In this document: piece after piece, positions 15,830 through 23,881 of the stretch | How the letters are laid out: each line of letters starts with the position of its first letter | How positions within the stretch are numbered: the stretch's first letter is position 1 | DNA from: JBMNQS01 sp050944255 | Lineage (GTDB): Bacteria > Bacillota > Clostridia > Christensenellales > Maliibacteriaceae | Reading direction: 5' to 3' | Length of the DNA: 41,288 nucleotides | Assembly: GCA_050944255.1 (NCBI GenBank) | Contig: JBMNQS010000010.1 | Span: forward strand, 1 to 41,288 | Position numbers and translations under genes: made by a program | Notes under the pieces: generated by a model | What the model was told of the DNA's origin: nothing | What the model saw: the letters and a program-made list of their open reading frames with translations, nothing else | Databases searched by the model: none

Positions 15830-16705
15830 ATGTTCGCAGGCTTAATAAGTAAACTTAAAGAAGTTGCAAATCTGGGAGATTTTATCAGAGCATCGCGCAA
15901 ATTGGCGGAATTTGTAGACGGACAAGATAGCGATAGTTTCTTTGATACGCTACAACAAATAGGTACTATTCCAGAGAGTATTCATCACGACTCTAGTGAA
16001 GAAAAGTTGTTTTCAAAAGCGTCAGACGTTGTTTTGTCTCGGGCATTCAGAGAGGTTGGTCTACAATCGACAGTTCTTTCAGAAAGAGCAGACTCAGCTG
16101 ATGTAATTGCCGAATCACAGATTTACGGATACACGCTTGTTGCAGATGCAAAAGCATTTCGCATGAGTAGAACAGCAAAAAATCAGAAAGATTTTAAGGT
16201 TACAGCATTATCTGGTTGGAGAAAAGATAATGACTATGCTGTCTTGTGTTCTCCTTATTTTCAGTATCCAAATAAAAGTAGTCAGATTTATGCTCAAGCT
16301 ATCCTTGAAAATATATGTTTGCTGAGTTGGGAGCATCTACTTTTTATGATGCGAAATGGTATCAAAGAATCGGAAGACGTCGATCTTTCCCAATTATGGA
16401 ATTATTCATCAGTTTATTCCGAGACATGCACAATTGCGAATCGAAAAGCAAATTTTACTGAAAATCTAGACGCAGAAATGATTCGCATAACGGGACTTAA
16501 AACGAGAAGATTTCATGAATACCTATCTCAACAAATAAATATTCTGAAAAAACGCGGAGATACGGAAAAGGATTATTGGATAAATGAAATAGAAAAAATA
16601 AAACAATATACACGGGAACAGGCTATTGAGGAATTAATACGCGCAAAGAAGATAGGTGGAAAAATTGTGCAGATCGACTCATATATAAAGGGGTTAAAAT
16701 TTTGA
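15830..16705 (+). CDS. HindIII-family type II restriction endonuclease
   Basis: The 291-residue protein resembles R.HindIII along nearly its whole length as I recall that sequence: EKLFSKASDVVLSRAF, ADVIAES, the PD-(D/E)XK-type core LVADAKAFRMSRTAKNQKDFK (D106, K108), SGWRKDNDYAVL, FFQYP-like YFQYPNKSSQIY, LLSWEHL and the C-terminal KEYW-like KDYWINEIEKIKQYTREQAIEEL. HindIII cuts AAGCTT between the two A residues; the same specificity is likely here but not proven. The gene is AT-rich compared with its chromosomal surroundings and overlaps the methylase by four bases. It looks intact. Confidence 0.9.
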   Translation: MFAGLISKLKEVANLGDFIRASRKLAEFVDGQDSDSFFDTLQQIGTIPESIHHDSSEEKLFSKASDVVLSRAFREVGLQSTVLSERADSADVIAESQIYGYTLVADAKAFRMSRTAKNQKDFKVTALSGWRKDNDYAVLCSPYFQYPNKSSQIYAQAILENICLLSWEHLLFMMRNGIKESEDVDLSQLWNYSSVYSETCTIANRKANFTENLDAEMIRITGLKTRRFHEYLSQQINILKKRGDTEKDYWINEIEKIKQYTREQAIEELIRAKKIGGKIVQIDSYIKGLKF

Positions 16706-17634
16706 TTAATAGTGTAGTCTTAGGCGATTCAATTCAACTCATAAAAGAGATACAAAATAATAGCATCCATTTAATTGTATCGGATATACCTTATGGTATT
16801 GGGTATGATGATTGGGATATTCTACATACCAACACAAACTCTGCGTTTGGTGGCACATCAAAAGCACAGAACGAAGCCGGCGCTTTATTTAAACGACGTG
16901 GCAAACCCCTTAATGGCTGGAGTGATGCGGATAAGCAGATTCCTGTTGAATATCAAAAATGGTGTTCGTCTTGGGCTTCTGATTGGTTGAGAGTCCTAAA
17001 ACCTGGAGGCAGTTGCTTTATTTTTGCGGGCAGACGCTTTGCACATAGATGCATTGTCGCTTTAGAGGATACAGGCTTTACTTTCAAGGATATGATTGCT
17101 TGGGAAAAATCGAAGGCCCCTCATCGGGCACAAAGGCTTTCGGTTATATTTGAGCGCAGAGATGATAAAGAAAATCAAGATAAATGGCAGGGATGGCGAG
17201 TAGCTAATTTGAGACCTGTATTTGAGCCAATTCTTTGGTTCCAAAAACCATACAAGGTCGGAGGCACAATTGCTGATAATGTGTTGGAGAATAAAGTAGG
17301 TGCGTGGAATGAAAATGCGTTAAAAGAGTATTCTCTATTTGAAAATGTTTTGAGCTCAGCAAATATCATTAAAATCAAATCAGATAATTTTGATACGGGT
17401 AAACATATTGCTCAAAAACCATTACAATTAATGGAGTTGCTGATTTCATTAGTAACCGTTGAAGGTCAAGTCGTTTTAGATCCTTTTGCTGGTTCAGGCA
17501 CAGTTTGTGTGGCAGCAAAGCGCCTTAATAGAAAATATATTGGTATTGATATTGATCCTCAATGCGTTAAAATTGCTAACGAACGTTTGGAAAACTTTTT
17601 TGAAGTTCCTTATAATTCAATCTTTAACAGATAA
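16702..17634 (+). CDS. DNA adenine methyltransferase partner of the HindIII-like nuclease
   Basis: The 310-residue enzyme has the permuted (beta-class) order: catalytic motif IV SDIPYG at residues 27-32, a target-recognition region in the middle, and the AdoMet motif I VLDPFAGSGT near residue 260 followed by YIGIDIDPQCVKIANERL. Motif IV reads DIPY rather than DPPY, still compatible with N6-adenine transfer. As partner of a HindIII-type nuclease it should protect AAGCTT at an adenine. The start is TTG 16702 with AAAGGGG upstream, overlapping the nuclease stop, so the methylase is translated second. AT-rich like the nuclease gene. Confidence 0.9.
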   Translation: MINSVVLGDSIQLIKEIQNNSIHLIVSDIPYGIGYDDWDILHTNTNSAFGGTSKAQNEAGALFKRRGKPLNGWSDADKQIPVEYQKWCSSWASDWLRVLKPGGSCFIFAGRRFAHRCIVALEDTGFTFKDMIAWEKSKAPHRAQRLSVIFERRDDKENQDKWQGWRVANLRPVFEPILWFQKPYKVGGTIADNVLENKVGAWNENALKEYSLFENVLSSANIIKIKSDNFDTGKHIAQKPLQLMELLISLVTVEGQVVLDPFAGSGTVCVAAKRLNRKYIGIDIDPQCVKIANERLENFFEVPYNSIFNR

Positions 17635-17944
17635 CCCTTCCAAAACCGCTGTTTAATTTGCACACCGCCTGTGCAAAACTCATGCTGTTTTCCTGTTGCT
17701 TCGAAGTGCCGAAATGCAAGTGCGTTGACGCTTTCCAGGCAAATGGTAGGGCAGGCATAACACGCTAGACTTTGCCTCAAAAGTGTACCCCATGGTCCTC
17801 TGATTTTGTTGGAAAGCAGGTATTTAATTTCCATATCAAGCCGTCTTGGGTCCGGAATTGATGGGTAGCGCTCCATCACACCGAATCCTTAGAGATTTTG
17901 GCTCTCTAGGTTTTTACCTATTCTGGCGTTTTGAGACATTTTGA
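17635..17944. other. Gene-free junction between the R-M genes and the TauE fragment
   Basis: I see no recognisable gene here. An 89-codon minus-strand frame (17610-17879) runs into the 3' end of the methylase, has no supporting ribosome site and matches no family I know. The stretch probably represents recombined junction DNA. Confidence 0.5.
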
Positions 17945-17945
17945 C

Positions 17946-18205
17946 CCGCCAGGAAGCGGACGAGGTTCACGATGTTTAGGGCGATGAGAAACAGCAGCGT
18001 CCATTTGAAGAGTTTGTCCACCTTGTGGTCATCGATGCGCGAGGAGATCCTGCGGCCGCAGGCGGCGCCGATGACGCCGCCTGCGCACATGGCCAAAAGG
18101 GCCTGCCAGGCAAAGGGCGGCACGGCGCCGGAAAATACGGTGTTGAGAAGGCTCGTCATCTGGCTGCAGAAGATGATGAACAGCGAATTGAACGCCGCCT
18201 TCTTT
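17946..18205 (-). pseudogene. 3' fragment of a TauE/SafE permease gene (duplicate of 22488-22748)
   Basis: About 260 bp are nearly identical to the 3' part of the complete TauE gene at 22484-23269. They encode the last roughly 85 residues (AFNSLFIIFCSQMTSLLNTVFSGAVPPF to LVRFLAG). The 5' two-thirds is absent and the fragment reads through the original stop into NVSKRQNR. It has the high GC of the main chromosome inside an AT-rich island. Differences from the full gene are mostly synonymous or conservative. Confidence 0.88.
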
Positions 18206-18287
18206 GGAACAGATATTAAAACAGGCGGCTTTATTGCCACCTGTCTCTAATCTATCTCCTTTAAGTTATATTTTTTTATAATTATTT

Positions 18288-18962
18288 TTAAAACGTCACT
18301 TCGCCGTCGTGCGATACCAACGATGCGCTGGATACGCCTGAAACCTCCATTACGCCGCGTACAAGCACACTCTCCTCGCGCGTTCTGACTTCTATAATCA
18401 TGTCCAGAGAACCAGCGGAAAGATTGCGCGCCTTTATCTTGTAATGCTTACTGTGTTTTTTTACAAGTGAAACAATCTCTTCTTCCACATCAAAGCTCTC
18501 CGCATTAACGACCAACAGCATGGATGCTTTTGCCAGCGGAATAAAATCTAAAATCAGGATTCCAACGGTAAGACCCAGAGATAAAATAACGGCTATTTCC
18601 GCTAACCCGGCGCCGCAAATAATGCCTACGCTGATGGCCCAAAACAAAAACACAAGATCCATTGCATTCTTAATGGCCGTTCGAAAGCGAACAATCGACA
18701 AAGCGCCTACCATACCCAGAGAAATAACAATGCTTGACTGAATAGCCAGTATAATGGCCGCTGTGATTACCGCAAGTACCGGCAAAGAAATATTCAGACT
18801 CTTATCATAAAATGTTTTTCTGGTCAAAAGGCGATAGACAAAAAAGATGTATAAGCCTATTGCCGCCGTGATCGCCAGGCAAATGGAAACATTGACCGCA
18901 TTAATGTCCGCAGGTGCATACCCCTCTAAAAATGCCTTTTTAAAAATGTCTGGAAAGTTCAT
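18288..18962 (-). CDS. DUF4956 membrane protein
   Basis: The 224-residue protein has four predicted helices in its first 135 residues, including the conserved block GMVGALSIVRFRTAIKNAMDLVFLFWAISVGI. A soluble domain of about 85 residues with mixed alpha/beta character follows (YKIKARNLSAGSLDMIIEV). This is the DUF4956 family. ATG 18962 follows GGAGGAGG; the longer frame to 18998 is not needed. Its start overlaps the VTC gene by four bases. Such proteins are often found beside VTC polyphosphate polymerase and CotH genes. I infer it could be the membrane partner of the soluble VTC domain, as Vtc1-type helices are in yeast; this is not established. Confidence 0.88.
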   Translation of the reverse strand: MNFPDIFKKAFLEGYAPADINAVNVSICLAITAAIGLYIFFVYRLLTRKTFYDKSLNISLPVLAVITAAIILAIQSSIVISLGMVGALSIVRFRTAIKNAMDLVFLFWAISVGIICGAGLAEIAVILSLGLTVGILILDFIPLAKASMLLVVNAESFDVEEEIVSLVKKHSKHYKIKARNLSAGSLDMIIEVRTREESVLVRGVMEVSGVSSASLVSHDGEVTF

Positions 18963-19666
18963 ATCCGTCCTCCTCCGTCTAAATTGAATTTTCTGCAAAT
19001 ATAAAATTTTGAATAGGCTGTCTGCTGCAACCTCTCTGTCTGCAAATTGCGTTTTATATAGTCAGGCAGAAACTCGTCCCATTTGACTTCCAGTATATTC
19101 TGTCCCGGAGGCATGACGGATCTCTTTGGAATTTCCCCATTCAGAAATCCTCTCACATAGTTTGACGACGATATATCCTGATCAAATGTAATGCGCACAT
19201 TGCCTGTTCCGCAAATAAAAGGCGTCCTGTTGTATTCCACAATAATAACGGGACGCATAATGCTTGTCCTCATGAGTAAACATAACTTGCGTAAAAGCGA
19301 TGGAGAGGTTTCATCTGTTGGAGGAATACTGCCCGCCATTAAAATACCGCACTGCGCTTTTGTGAGAACGCAGGCAGCTTTTTGTGTCATGCCACGCCAT
19401 TTTTTCTTAAGCTCCAATAAAATATACTCCGCATCATGATTGTAGATACGAATACGAAACTTCTCCCGAGGATCCGTTCCGTTTTCATTGTCAAAATAAC
19501 AGGTGTTATCCACGTCATCAAAATACAAGCTCCTTATATTGTACTGACCGTTTTGACCTGCATGTATGTCGGGCTTCAGTAAACCTGTCATACGAGTCTT
19601 AAACATAACAATCTGTGCCTGTGAGCAAACATACTTGTGCTCATGGCGGAACGTCTCTTTATTCAT
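18959..19666 (-). CDS. VTC-domain (polyphosphate polymerase-like) protein
   Basis: The 235-residue protein is almost entirely a VTC tunnel domain. Visible marks are the N-terminal RHEHKYVCS, RSLYFDD, EKFRIRIYNHD, ILLELKKKWRGMTQK, VIIVEYNRTPF, VRITFDQDI and the C-terminal EVKWDEFLPDYI. The basic and acidic positions match the pattern of the yeast Vtc4 catalytic domain, which makes polyphosphate from ATP. It has no membrane helix of its own. The gene overlaps its neighbours by four bases (DUF4956) and eight bases (CotH), so the three are one translationally coupled unit. Catalysis is inferred from the family. Confidence 0.88.
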   Translation of the reverse strand: MNKETFRHEHKYVCSQAQIVMFKTRMTGLLKPDIHAGQNGQYNIRSLYFDDVDNTCYFDNENGTDPREKFRIRIYNHDAEYILLELKKKWRGMTQKAACVLTKAQCGILMAGSIPPTDETSPSLLRKLCLLMRTSIMRPVIIVEYNRTPFICGTGNVRITFDQDISSSNYVRGFLNGEIPKRSVMPPGQNILEVKWDEFLPDYIKRNLQTERLQQTAYSKFYICRKFNLDGGGRI

Positions 19667-21800
19667 GATCTGGTATTCCTTCGCTGTTTCTATCTCTTGA
19701 TGATGATATATTTTCCTTTACCTTGCGCTTATATGGCAGCCAGTGTCGCCTGATATCTGCTACAAGCATCCATATGGCTGAAAATCCGAATGCAATCAGC
19801 ATACAGAAAAGCAGCGTATTTTTCTCTATAGCCGACAGTATCCGTTGTAAACGTTTCATTGAAGCCGACACGGAGCTGCCTGCTGCTATGTTGCCAGGCC
19901 GCATCACAGCTACAGCTTCGGCTATATTATCATCATCCATTGAACCCGATACGGAGTCGTCTGCTGCCGTGTTATCAGGTTGTATCGCAGCGGCTACAGC
20001 TTCAGTTATATTGTCCTCCTGTATGGATTTCCATCGAGCCCAGACTGAAATATTTTTTGTAACCGGAATATTGGGATCGTATGGCGTATCCGTGTTCGCA
20101 TAGTACCATCCGGCAAAAGACGCATTCGTACGTTCCGGAATAATTGGGATCTCAAAGGTTTCCCCGGGTTTTACTGAATAGGAACGCCATCTCTCATAAT
20201 CAGGCTGTTCATCCCCTAAGAATATTTGAATTCTGCAATAATCTATTCCATCCAGCCACGCAGAATTAAGGAAAACCACTCTTTGTGATAAAAACGTCTG
20301 CAGATACGCAATCTGTTCACCGTAGCTTAACTGGCTTTCATATGACCATGCGGATTTGCCGTAGCTGATCCAGCGAACCGTATCCATGGATGCGGATGCT
20401 GAAATTTGCCTGGCCAAAGCCTCTATCTCTTCTTCCAGATATTGATTCAAAATCGGAAGACATAGTTGCTCATACTGCCGCGTCGCTTCTTCCCTGAATT
20501 CTTCTTTTTTATATAATGCATTGTACCATGTTTTTTTCGTATTCACGGAAAAAACGCTCGGATTCCGAACTGAAGCGTAGCCGTTTCCCAGACACAGGTC
20601 GAAATCCCAAAGCGGGCCCGAATATATTCGCGCATCGTTCCCGTTTGTATAAAAAAATGTACTGACGCCCCCCGCATCCTGATTCTCAAAAATTTCATGG
20701 ACCAAATAGGTCTTTACCCATGAATCCATGTCAAAATACTCATGGTATGGCTTTCCAGGATCCTCCGCGGGATAAAGCGCATCTTCCGCCTCCTGAACCA
20801 AATTGTGGACATAATCAAGCTGCTGTTTGTTTACTGCAGACGGTTCGCTGACTAAAACAAGTATATCCTGGCTTGTAAGAAAGCCGACGTCAATACTGTC
20901 ATTAAATCGGTTTAATCTGGATATTTCAAACAAATAACCGCCCGAGATTCTATCCTGCGTAGCCAGCGGAATGTCAATTCCGCTGGTGCCTGTTTCTGCC
21001 TTTTCTGTAAGCTGGTATAAACCGTAATATTCGCCGTTTATGTATAAGTCGCAGAACTCCGAGTTTGGTGTCTGTGCAAGACCAATTTTCTGTGCGAACG
21101 AGTAGGCCAATTTGCTGCGTATATAGGAGCGATCAATATAATTTGCAAGGAGTATCCAATTTTTCGACAGGCCCATCCCCAAAAGATTCTGGGCTGAGTT
21201 CAGTTGAATGAAGTATGGCTTTTTGGCTAACCTCCATGTGCTGTTGCCACGGCCTTTTATATGCTTCATTTCTCCACTGTAATCAACGGTGCCCTCATGC
21301 GTAAAAAGCGTTGCTTGGCCGCGCTCTTTATTATTTTTGGACGCATGAACCCTATCCATGCCGCCGGACTGCGTTGCAATAAACATCGAAGCAATATTCG
21401 CTGACTGCATGAAAATAATGGTTCCCACATCGGCAACTGTTCCATTCAAGTTCAATATTTTAATTGGATATTTGACGTTAGGAGAAAGGTTCGATAGGGT
21501 CTGTGTTTGATGATATCGATTCCCGTTTATTGTTAAGGAAGACGATATGGGCAAGCCTTTTATTGATACATCCTGCAATCTGGCATGGGAAGGAAGAAAT
21601 ACGTAATAGTTCCCATCGGATGGTTCATGCCAGATATTAATCGTTTCATCCATTTCCTTATTACGTACAATAAATGCAAGACTGTTAATCGGGCTGTAAC
21701 CGATGAAATATCCTTCAAATAAAATAACAGCGCCTGTTCCCAGTACCAATATTAACAAACAGGATACGATTATCATCAATCGCTTTCCATTCAATAACAT
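19659..21800 (-). CDS. Membrane-anchored CotH-family protein kinase-like protein
   Basis: The 713-residue protein has an N-terminal helix (LMIIVSCLLILVLGTGAVILF), a beta-rich segment, and a CotH domain from about residue 150 to 480. The latter is marked by KGRGNSTWRLAKKPYFIQLN, LLGMGLSKNWILLANYIDRSYIRSKLAYSF, DLYINGEYYGLYQLTEKAE and SGPLWDFDLCLGN. A Listeria-Bacteroides-type repeat follows (GETFEIPIIPERTNASFAGWYYANTD), then a 27-residue duplicated linker, a C-terminal helix and a basic tail. Charges put the CotH domain outside the cell. ATG 21800 has GGAG upstream and lies below the predicted promoter; the longer frame to 21929 begins above it. CotH proteins phosphorylate spore-coat proteins; the target here is unknown. 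Confidence 0.88.
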   Translation of the reverse strand: MLLNGKRLMIIVSCLLILVLGTGAVILFEGYFIGYSPINSLAFIVRNKEMDETINIWHEPSDGNYYVFLPSHARLQDVSIKGLPISSSLTINGNRYHQTQTLSNLSPNVKYPIKILNLNGTVADVGTIIFMQSANIASMFIATQSGGMDRVHASKNNKERGQATLFTHEGTVDYSGEMKHIKGRGNSTWRLAKKPYFIQLNSAQNLLGMGLSKNWILLANYIDRSYIRSKLAYSFAQKIGLAQTPNSEFCDLYINGEYYGLYQLTEKAETGTSGIDIPLATQDRISGGYLFEISRLNRFNDSIDVGFLTSQDILVLVSEPSAVNKQQLDYVHNLVQEAEDALYPAEDPGKPYHEYFDMDSWVKTYLVHEIFENQDAGGVSTFFYTNGNDARIYSGPLWDFDLCLGNGYASVRNPSVFSVNTKKTWYNALYKKEEFREEATRQYEQLCLPILNQYLEEEIEALARQISASASMDTVRWISYGKSAWSYESQLSYGEQIAYLQTFLSQRVVFLNSAWLDGIDYCRIQIFLGDEQPDYERWRSYSVKPGETFEIPIIPERTNASFAGWYYANTDTPYDPNIPVTKNISVWARWKSIQEDNITEAVAAAIQPDNTAADDSVSGSMDDDNIAEAVAVMRPGNIAAGSSVSASMKRLQRILSAIEKNTLLFCMLIAFGFSAIWMLVADIRRHWLPYKRKVKENISSSRDRNSEGIPDHE
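19857..20018 (-). repeat. 81-bp imperfect tandem repeat, two units, in the CotH gene
   Basis: Two in-frame 81-bp units (19857-19937 and 19938-20018) encode the 27-residue motif built on (A/T)EAVA..QPDN/RPGN-AA-SVS-SM, just before the C-terminal membrane helix. They lengthen the extracellular linker. Confidence 0.8.
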
Positions 21801-21919
21801 AGCTGTTTCTCCGCATTTTGTTATAACTTCAGGCCTTTTATCTGCACAAATAAATAAGTCCCGGATACAACGCCCTATTCCGGGATAACACGAAAAAACT
21901 CCATCTCCCATATGCATAC

Positions 21920-21948
21920 ATTTTATCATAGTTTTTGATTAACTACAA
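21920..21948 (-). promoter_or_regulatory. Possible promoter of the CotH-VTC-DUF4956 operon
   Basis: On the minus strand TTGTAG and TAAAAT are separated by 17 bp, giving a 5' untranslated region of about 110 bases before ATG 21800. The -10 is good and the -35 is weak. Confidence 0.4.
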
Positions 21949-22066
21949 GAAAATCTAAAAGAAGATATTTTCTGCTGTTTTTCTACAGAATAAACTGCTT
22001 TCGTCCTCTATACATACCTATGAACAGCCTGATGAAATTTGTGTACGCTGTGAATGATATTGAGCA

Positions 22067-22087
22067 GCATTCAAGAGGTCAGAGGTT
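22067..22087 (+). mobile_element. att-like fragment of tRNA-Ala (right boundary of the island)
   Basis: Twenty of 21 bases match bases 15431-15451 of the intact tRNA-Ala (GCATTCAAGAGGTCAG, one mismatch, GGTT), covering the anticodon 3' arm to the T-arm. The two copies are in direct orientation 6.6 kb apart and bracket the AT-rich island. No integrase gene lies between them. The rest of 21949-22357 has no gene I can support; it includes two HindIII sites at 22134 and 22160. Confidence 0.7.
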
Positions 22088-22357
22088 TAAGCTAAAAAAT
22101 TTATTCTGCGACTGGGATGTTAGGGACTTTATAAAGCTTTATGCATAGATGTCCTCAATAAGCTTTTTTATGGACGCTCAAATTAACAAGCTGTACTTCT
22201 AATTAAGGATGTCAACTAAAGCCTTACTTTCGCCGGGCATAACACCGAGTTTATAATTCAACGGCAAAAAGCCACCCCAGCATTGATGGTTTGTATTTAT
22301 AAAATCAAAAATTATGGTAACAAGGGGAAAGCAAAAAAAAGAAAAAGGGGTATACAG

Positions 22358-22459
22358 GTGAAAAAATTTATGGCTGTAGTTTTGTTGCTGTATCTGTTTA
22401 CATTGGCAGGATGCGGAGTAGGAGCATACTGCAAAATAGTTAAGGCAAAGTCAAACTGA
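22358..22459 (+). pseudogene. Truncated lipoprotein (signal peptide only)
   Basis: A GTG start behind AAAAGGGG opens a 33-residue frame: a basic N-terminus, a hydrophobic core (FMAVVLLLYLFT), the lipobox LAGC, and about 14 further residues before a stop. Only the lipoprotein signal remains; the mature domain was probably lost at the junction with the TauE gene 25 bp downstream. A genuine small lipoprotein is possible but less likely. Confidence 0.5.
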
Positions 22460-22483
22460 TATTTTGCAGAAAAGAAAACAAGA

Positions 22484-23269
22484 TCAGCCCGCCAGGAAGC
22501 GGACGAGGTTCACGATGTTCAGGGCGATGAGAAACAGCAGCGTCCATTTGAAGAGTTTGTCCATCTTGTGGTCGTCGATGCGCGCGGAGACCCTGCGGCC
22601 GCAGGCGGCGCCGATGACGCCACCTGCGCACATGGCCAAAAGGGCCTGCCAGGCAAAGGGCGGCACGGCGCCGGAAAATACGGTGTTGAGAAGGCTCGTC
22701 ATCTGGCTGCAGAAGATGATGAACAGTGAGTTAAGCGCCGCTTCCTTGCCGCGCATGCCGAAGAAGTAGGCCAGCATCACAATGTTCAGCGGGCCGCCGC
22801 CGATGCCCAGAAAAGAGGAAATTACGCCCAGCAGGCAGCCGATCAGAAGGCAGATGGCGGCGCCGGAAGCCGGCGGCCGCGTGAGCTTTTCCTTGTGATA
22901 AATGTATACCAGCACACCGACGTTGACGATCAGCAAAATGGCCGTCTGGATGACGCCCACCAGGTTTTGGCGGGCAAGGCCGGCGGTGAGTGCGGTGAAC
23001 AGCATCTTGCCCGCCACGCCGCCGACGCTGGCGCCGATGGCCAGATAGCCGCTGACACCGTCTCTGATCCGGACGGATTTGTCGCGTCCGGCGATGGATA
23101 CGCCACTCATGCACAGCACCGTGCACCCCGACAGAAAACTGACGGTGGCCACCGGCAGCAGGCCGAGGCCGTCCATCACCGGCTTGATGATAATGCCGCC
23201 GCCGATGCCGCTGATGGCTCCGACGATACTGGTACACAGGCATATAAAAAAGAACAGTAGGTTTTCCAG
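22484..23269 (-). CDS. TauE/SafE-family (UPF0721) membrane permease
   Basis: This protein of about 261 residues has roughly eight helices in two halves, each with a glycine-rich motif (GAISGIGGGIIIKPVMD and GVISSFLGIGGGPLNIVM). Members export or import small sulfur or organic anions; the substrate is unknown. The first ATG/GTG lies inside the first motif (MMDGLGLL at 23179). The conserved N-terminus LLFFFICLCTSIVGAISG is in the same open frame upstream, which reaches only CTG 23269 or ATT 23275 before a stop. AAAGG precedes the CTG by ten bases, so a rare CTG start is proposed. Its 3' third is duplicated at 17946-18205. Confidence 0.85.
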   Translation of the reverse strand: MENLLFFFICLCTSIVGAISGIGGGIIIKPVMDGLGLLPVATVSFLSGCTVLCMSGVSIAGRDKSVRIRDGVSGYLAIGASVGGVAGKMLFTALTAGLARQNLVGVIQTAILLIVNVGVLVYIYHKEKLTRPPASGAAICLLIGCLLGVISSFLGIGGGPLNIVMLAYFFGMRGKEAALNSLFIIFCSQMTSLLNTVFSGAVPPFAWQALLAMCAGGVIGAACGRRVSARIDDHKMDKLFKWTLLFLIALNIVNLVRFLAG

Positions 23270-23313
23270 GAGAATGCCGCCTTTCCATGGGGATGTTTAC
23301 AGCGATCCCTATC

Positions 23314-23342
23314 ACCGTACCACGCGGCCGGGCGGCTGTCAA
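23314..23342 (-). promoter_or_regulatory. Possible promoter of the TauE gene
   Basis: On the minus strand a perfect TTGACA is followed after 17 bp by TACGGT, about 45 bases above the proposed start. The -10 is poor. Confidence 0.45.
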
Positions 23343-23458
23343 TGATGGGCGCACGGGCGCAGCAGGGGGGAAAAGGCTTCGGGAACGTCTGAAGGTTTTG
23401 GCGGTGAACACCGGATTTGTAAAGCAAAAATATGCCCGGGTTTATGAACGCATGATAA

Positions 23459-23480
23459 AAGCGCGCCAGTGGGCGCGCTT
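23459..23480 (-). terminator. GC-rich hairpin beside repeat copy C
   Basis: AAGCGCGCC and GGCGCGCTT form a nine-bp stem with a short loop; on the minus strand it is followed by TTTAT, so it can end leftward transcripts from the ABC operon. It is four bases from the CTGTCA end of copy C. A related hairpin (GCGCGCC-TAT-GGCGCGCC) lies at the other side, 23831-23848. Confidence 0.55.
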
Positions 23481-23484
23481 CGGG

Positions 23485-23827
23485 CTGTCAAAAAAGTCCT
23501 TTTGGGGTTATGAGGGGGTCAAAGCCCCCTCATTTTAATTCCGTGGCAAGGCTGCGAGCGAATCCTCGCGTTTCGGCTGAATCCGCAGATTTGTTTCGAG
23601 CGTAACTGCGGTGTAGCCGCGGCGCTTAACGCGAAGATAGGCAATCGCCGAAGGCGGCTCTTGGCCGCAGATCGGCAGGCCCAAGGGGGGACGCGCGGCC
23701 GCAGAGAAGGCCTGCTCCTTTAGGGCGCTCCTTTCAGGGTTTTCCCGCCGCTGAAAAAATTGTTCATTGGTTTTGATGCAGGAAAATCCCTGGCAGTTTC
23801 GTCAAAAAACATCGTTTTTTAACGGCC
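23485..23827 (+). repeat. Dispersed structured intergenic repeat, copy C (343 bp)
   Basis: A near full-length copy: CTGTCAAAAAAG start, GGGGG/CCCCC hairpin, the 68-bp middle block absent from copy A (with a CTGCGG-TGTA-CCGCGG hairpin), the CCGCC-type hairpin, and the terminal stem, here damaged (CGTCAAAAAAC / GTTTTTTAACG). It carries more small deletions than D, and none of its frames is open. Confidence 0.85.
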
Positions 23828-23881
23828 TCAGCGCGCCTATGGCGCGCCTTTTCTGTACGGGCGCAAATGAAAAGGAGATGC

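Noticed and set aside
17610..17879. 89-codon minus-strand ORF after the methylase
   Set aside because: No family resemblance, no ribosome site, and it overlaps the end of the methylase gene.
21801..21929. 43-residue N-terminal extension of the CotH protein
   Set aside because: The predicted promoter -10 lies at 21920-21925, and ATG 21800 has its own ribosome site and gives a normal signal-anchor.
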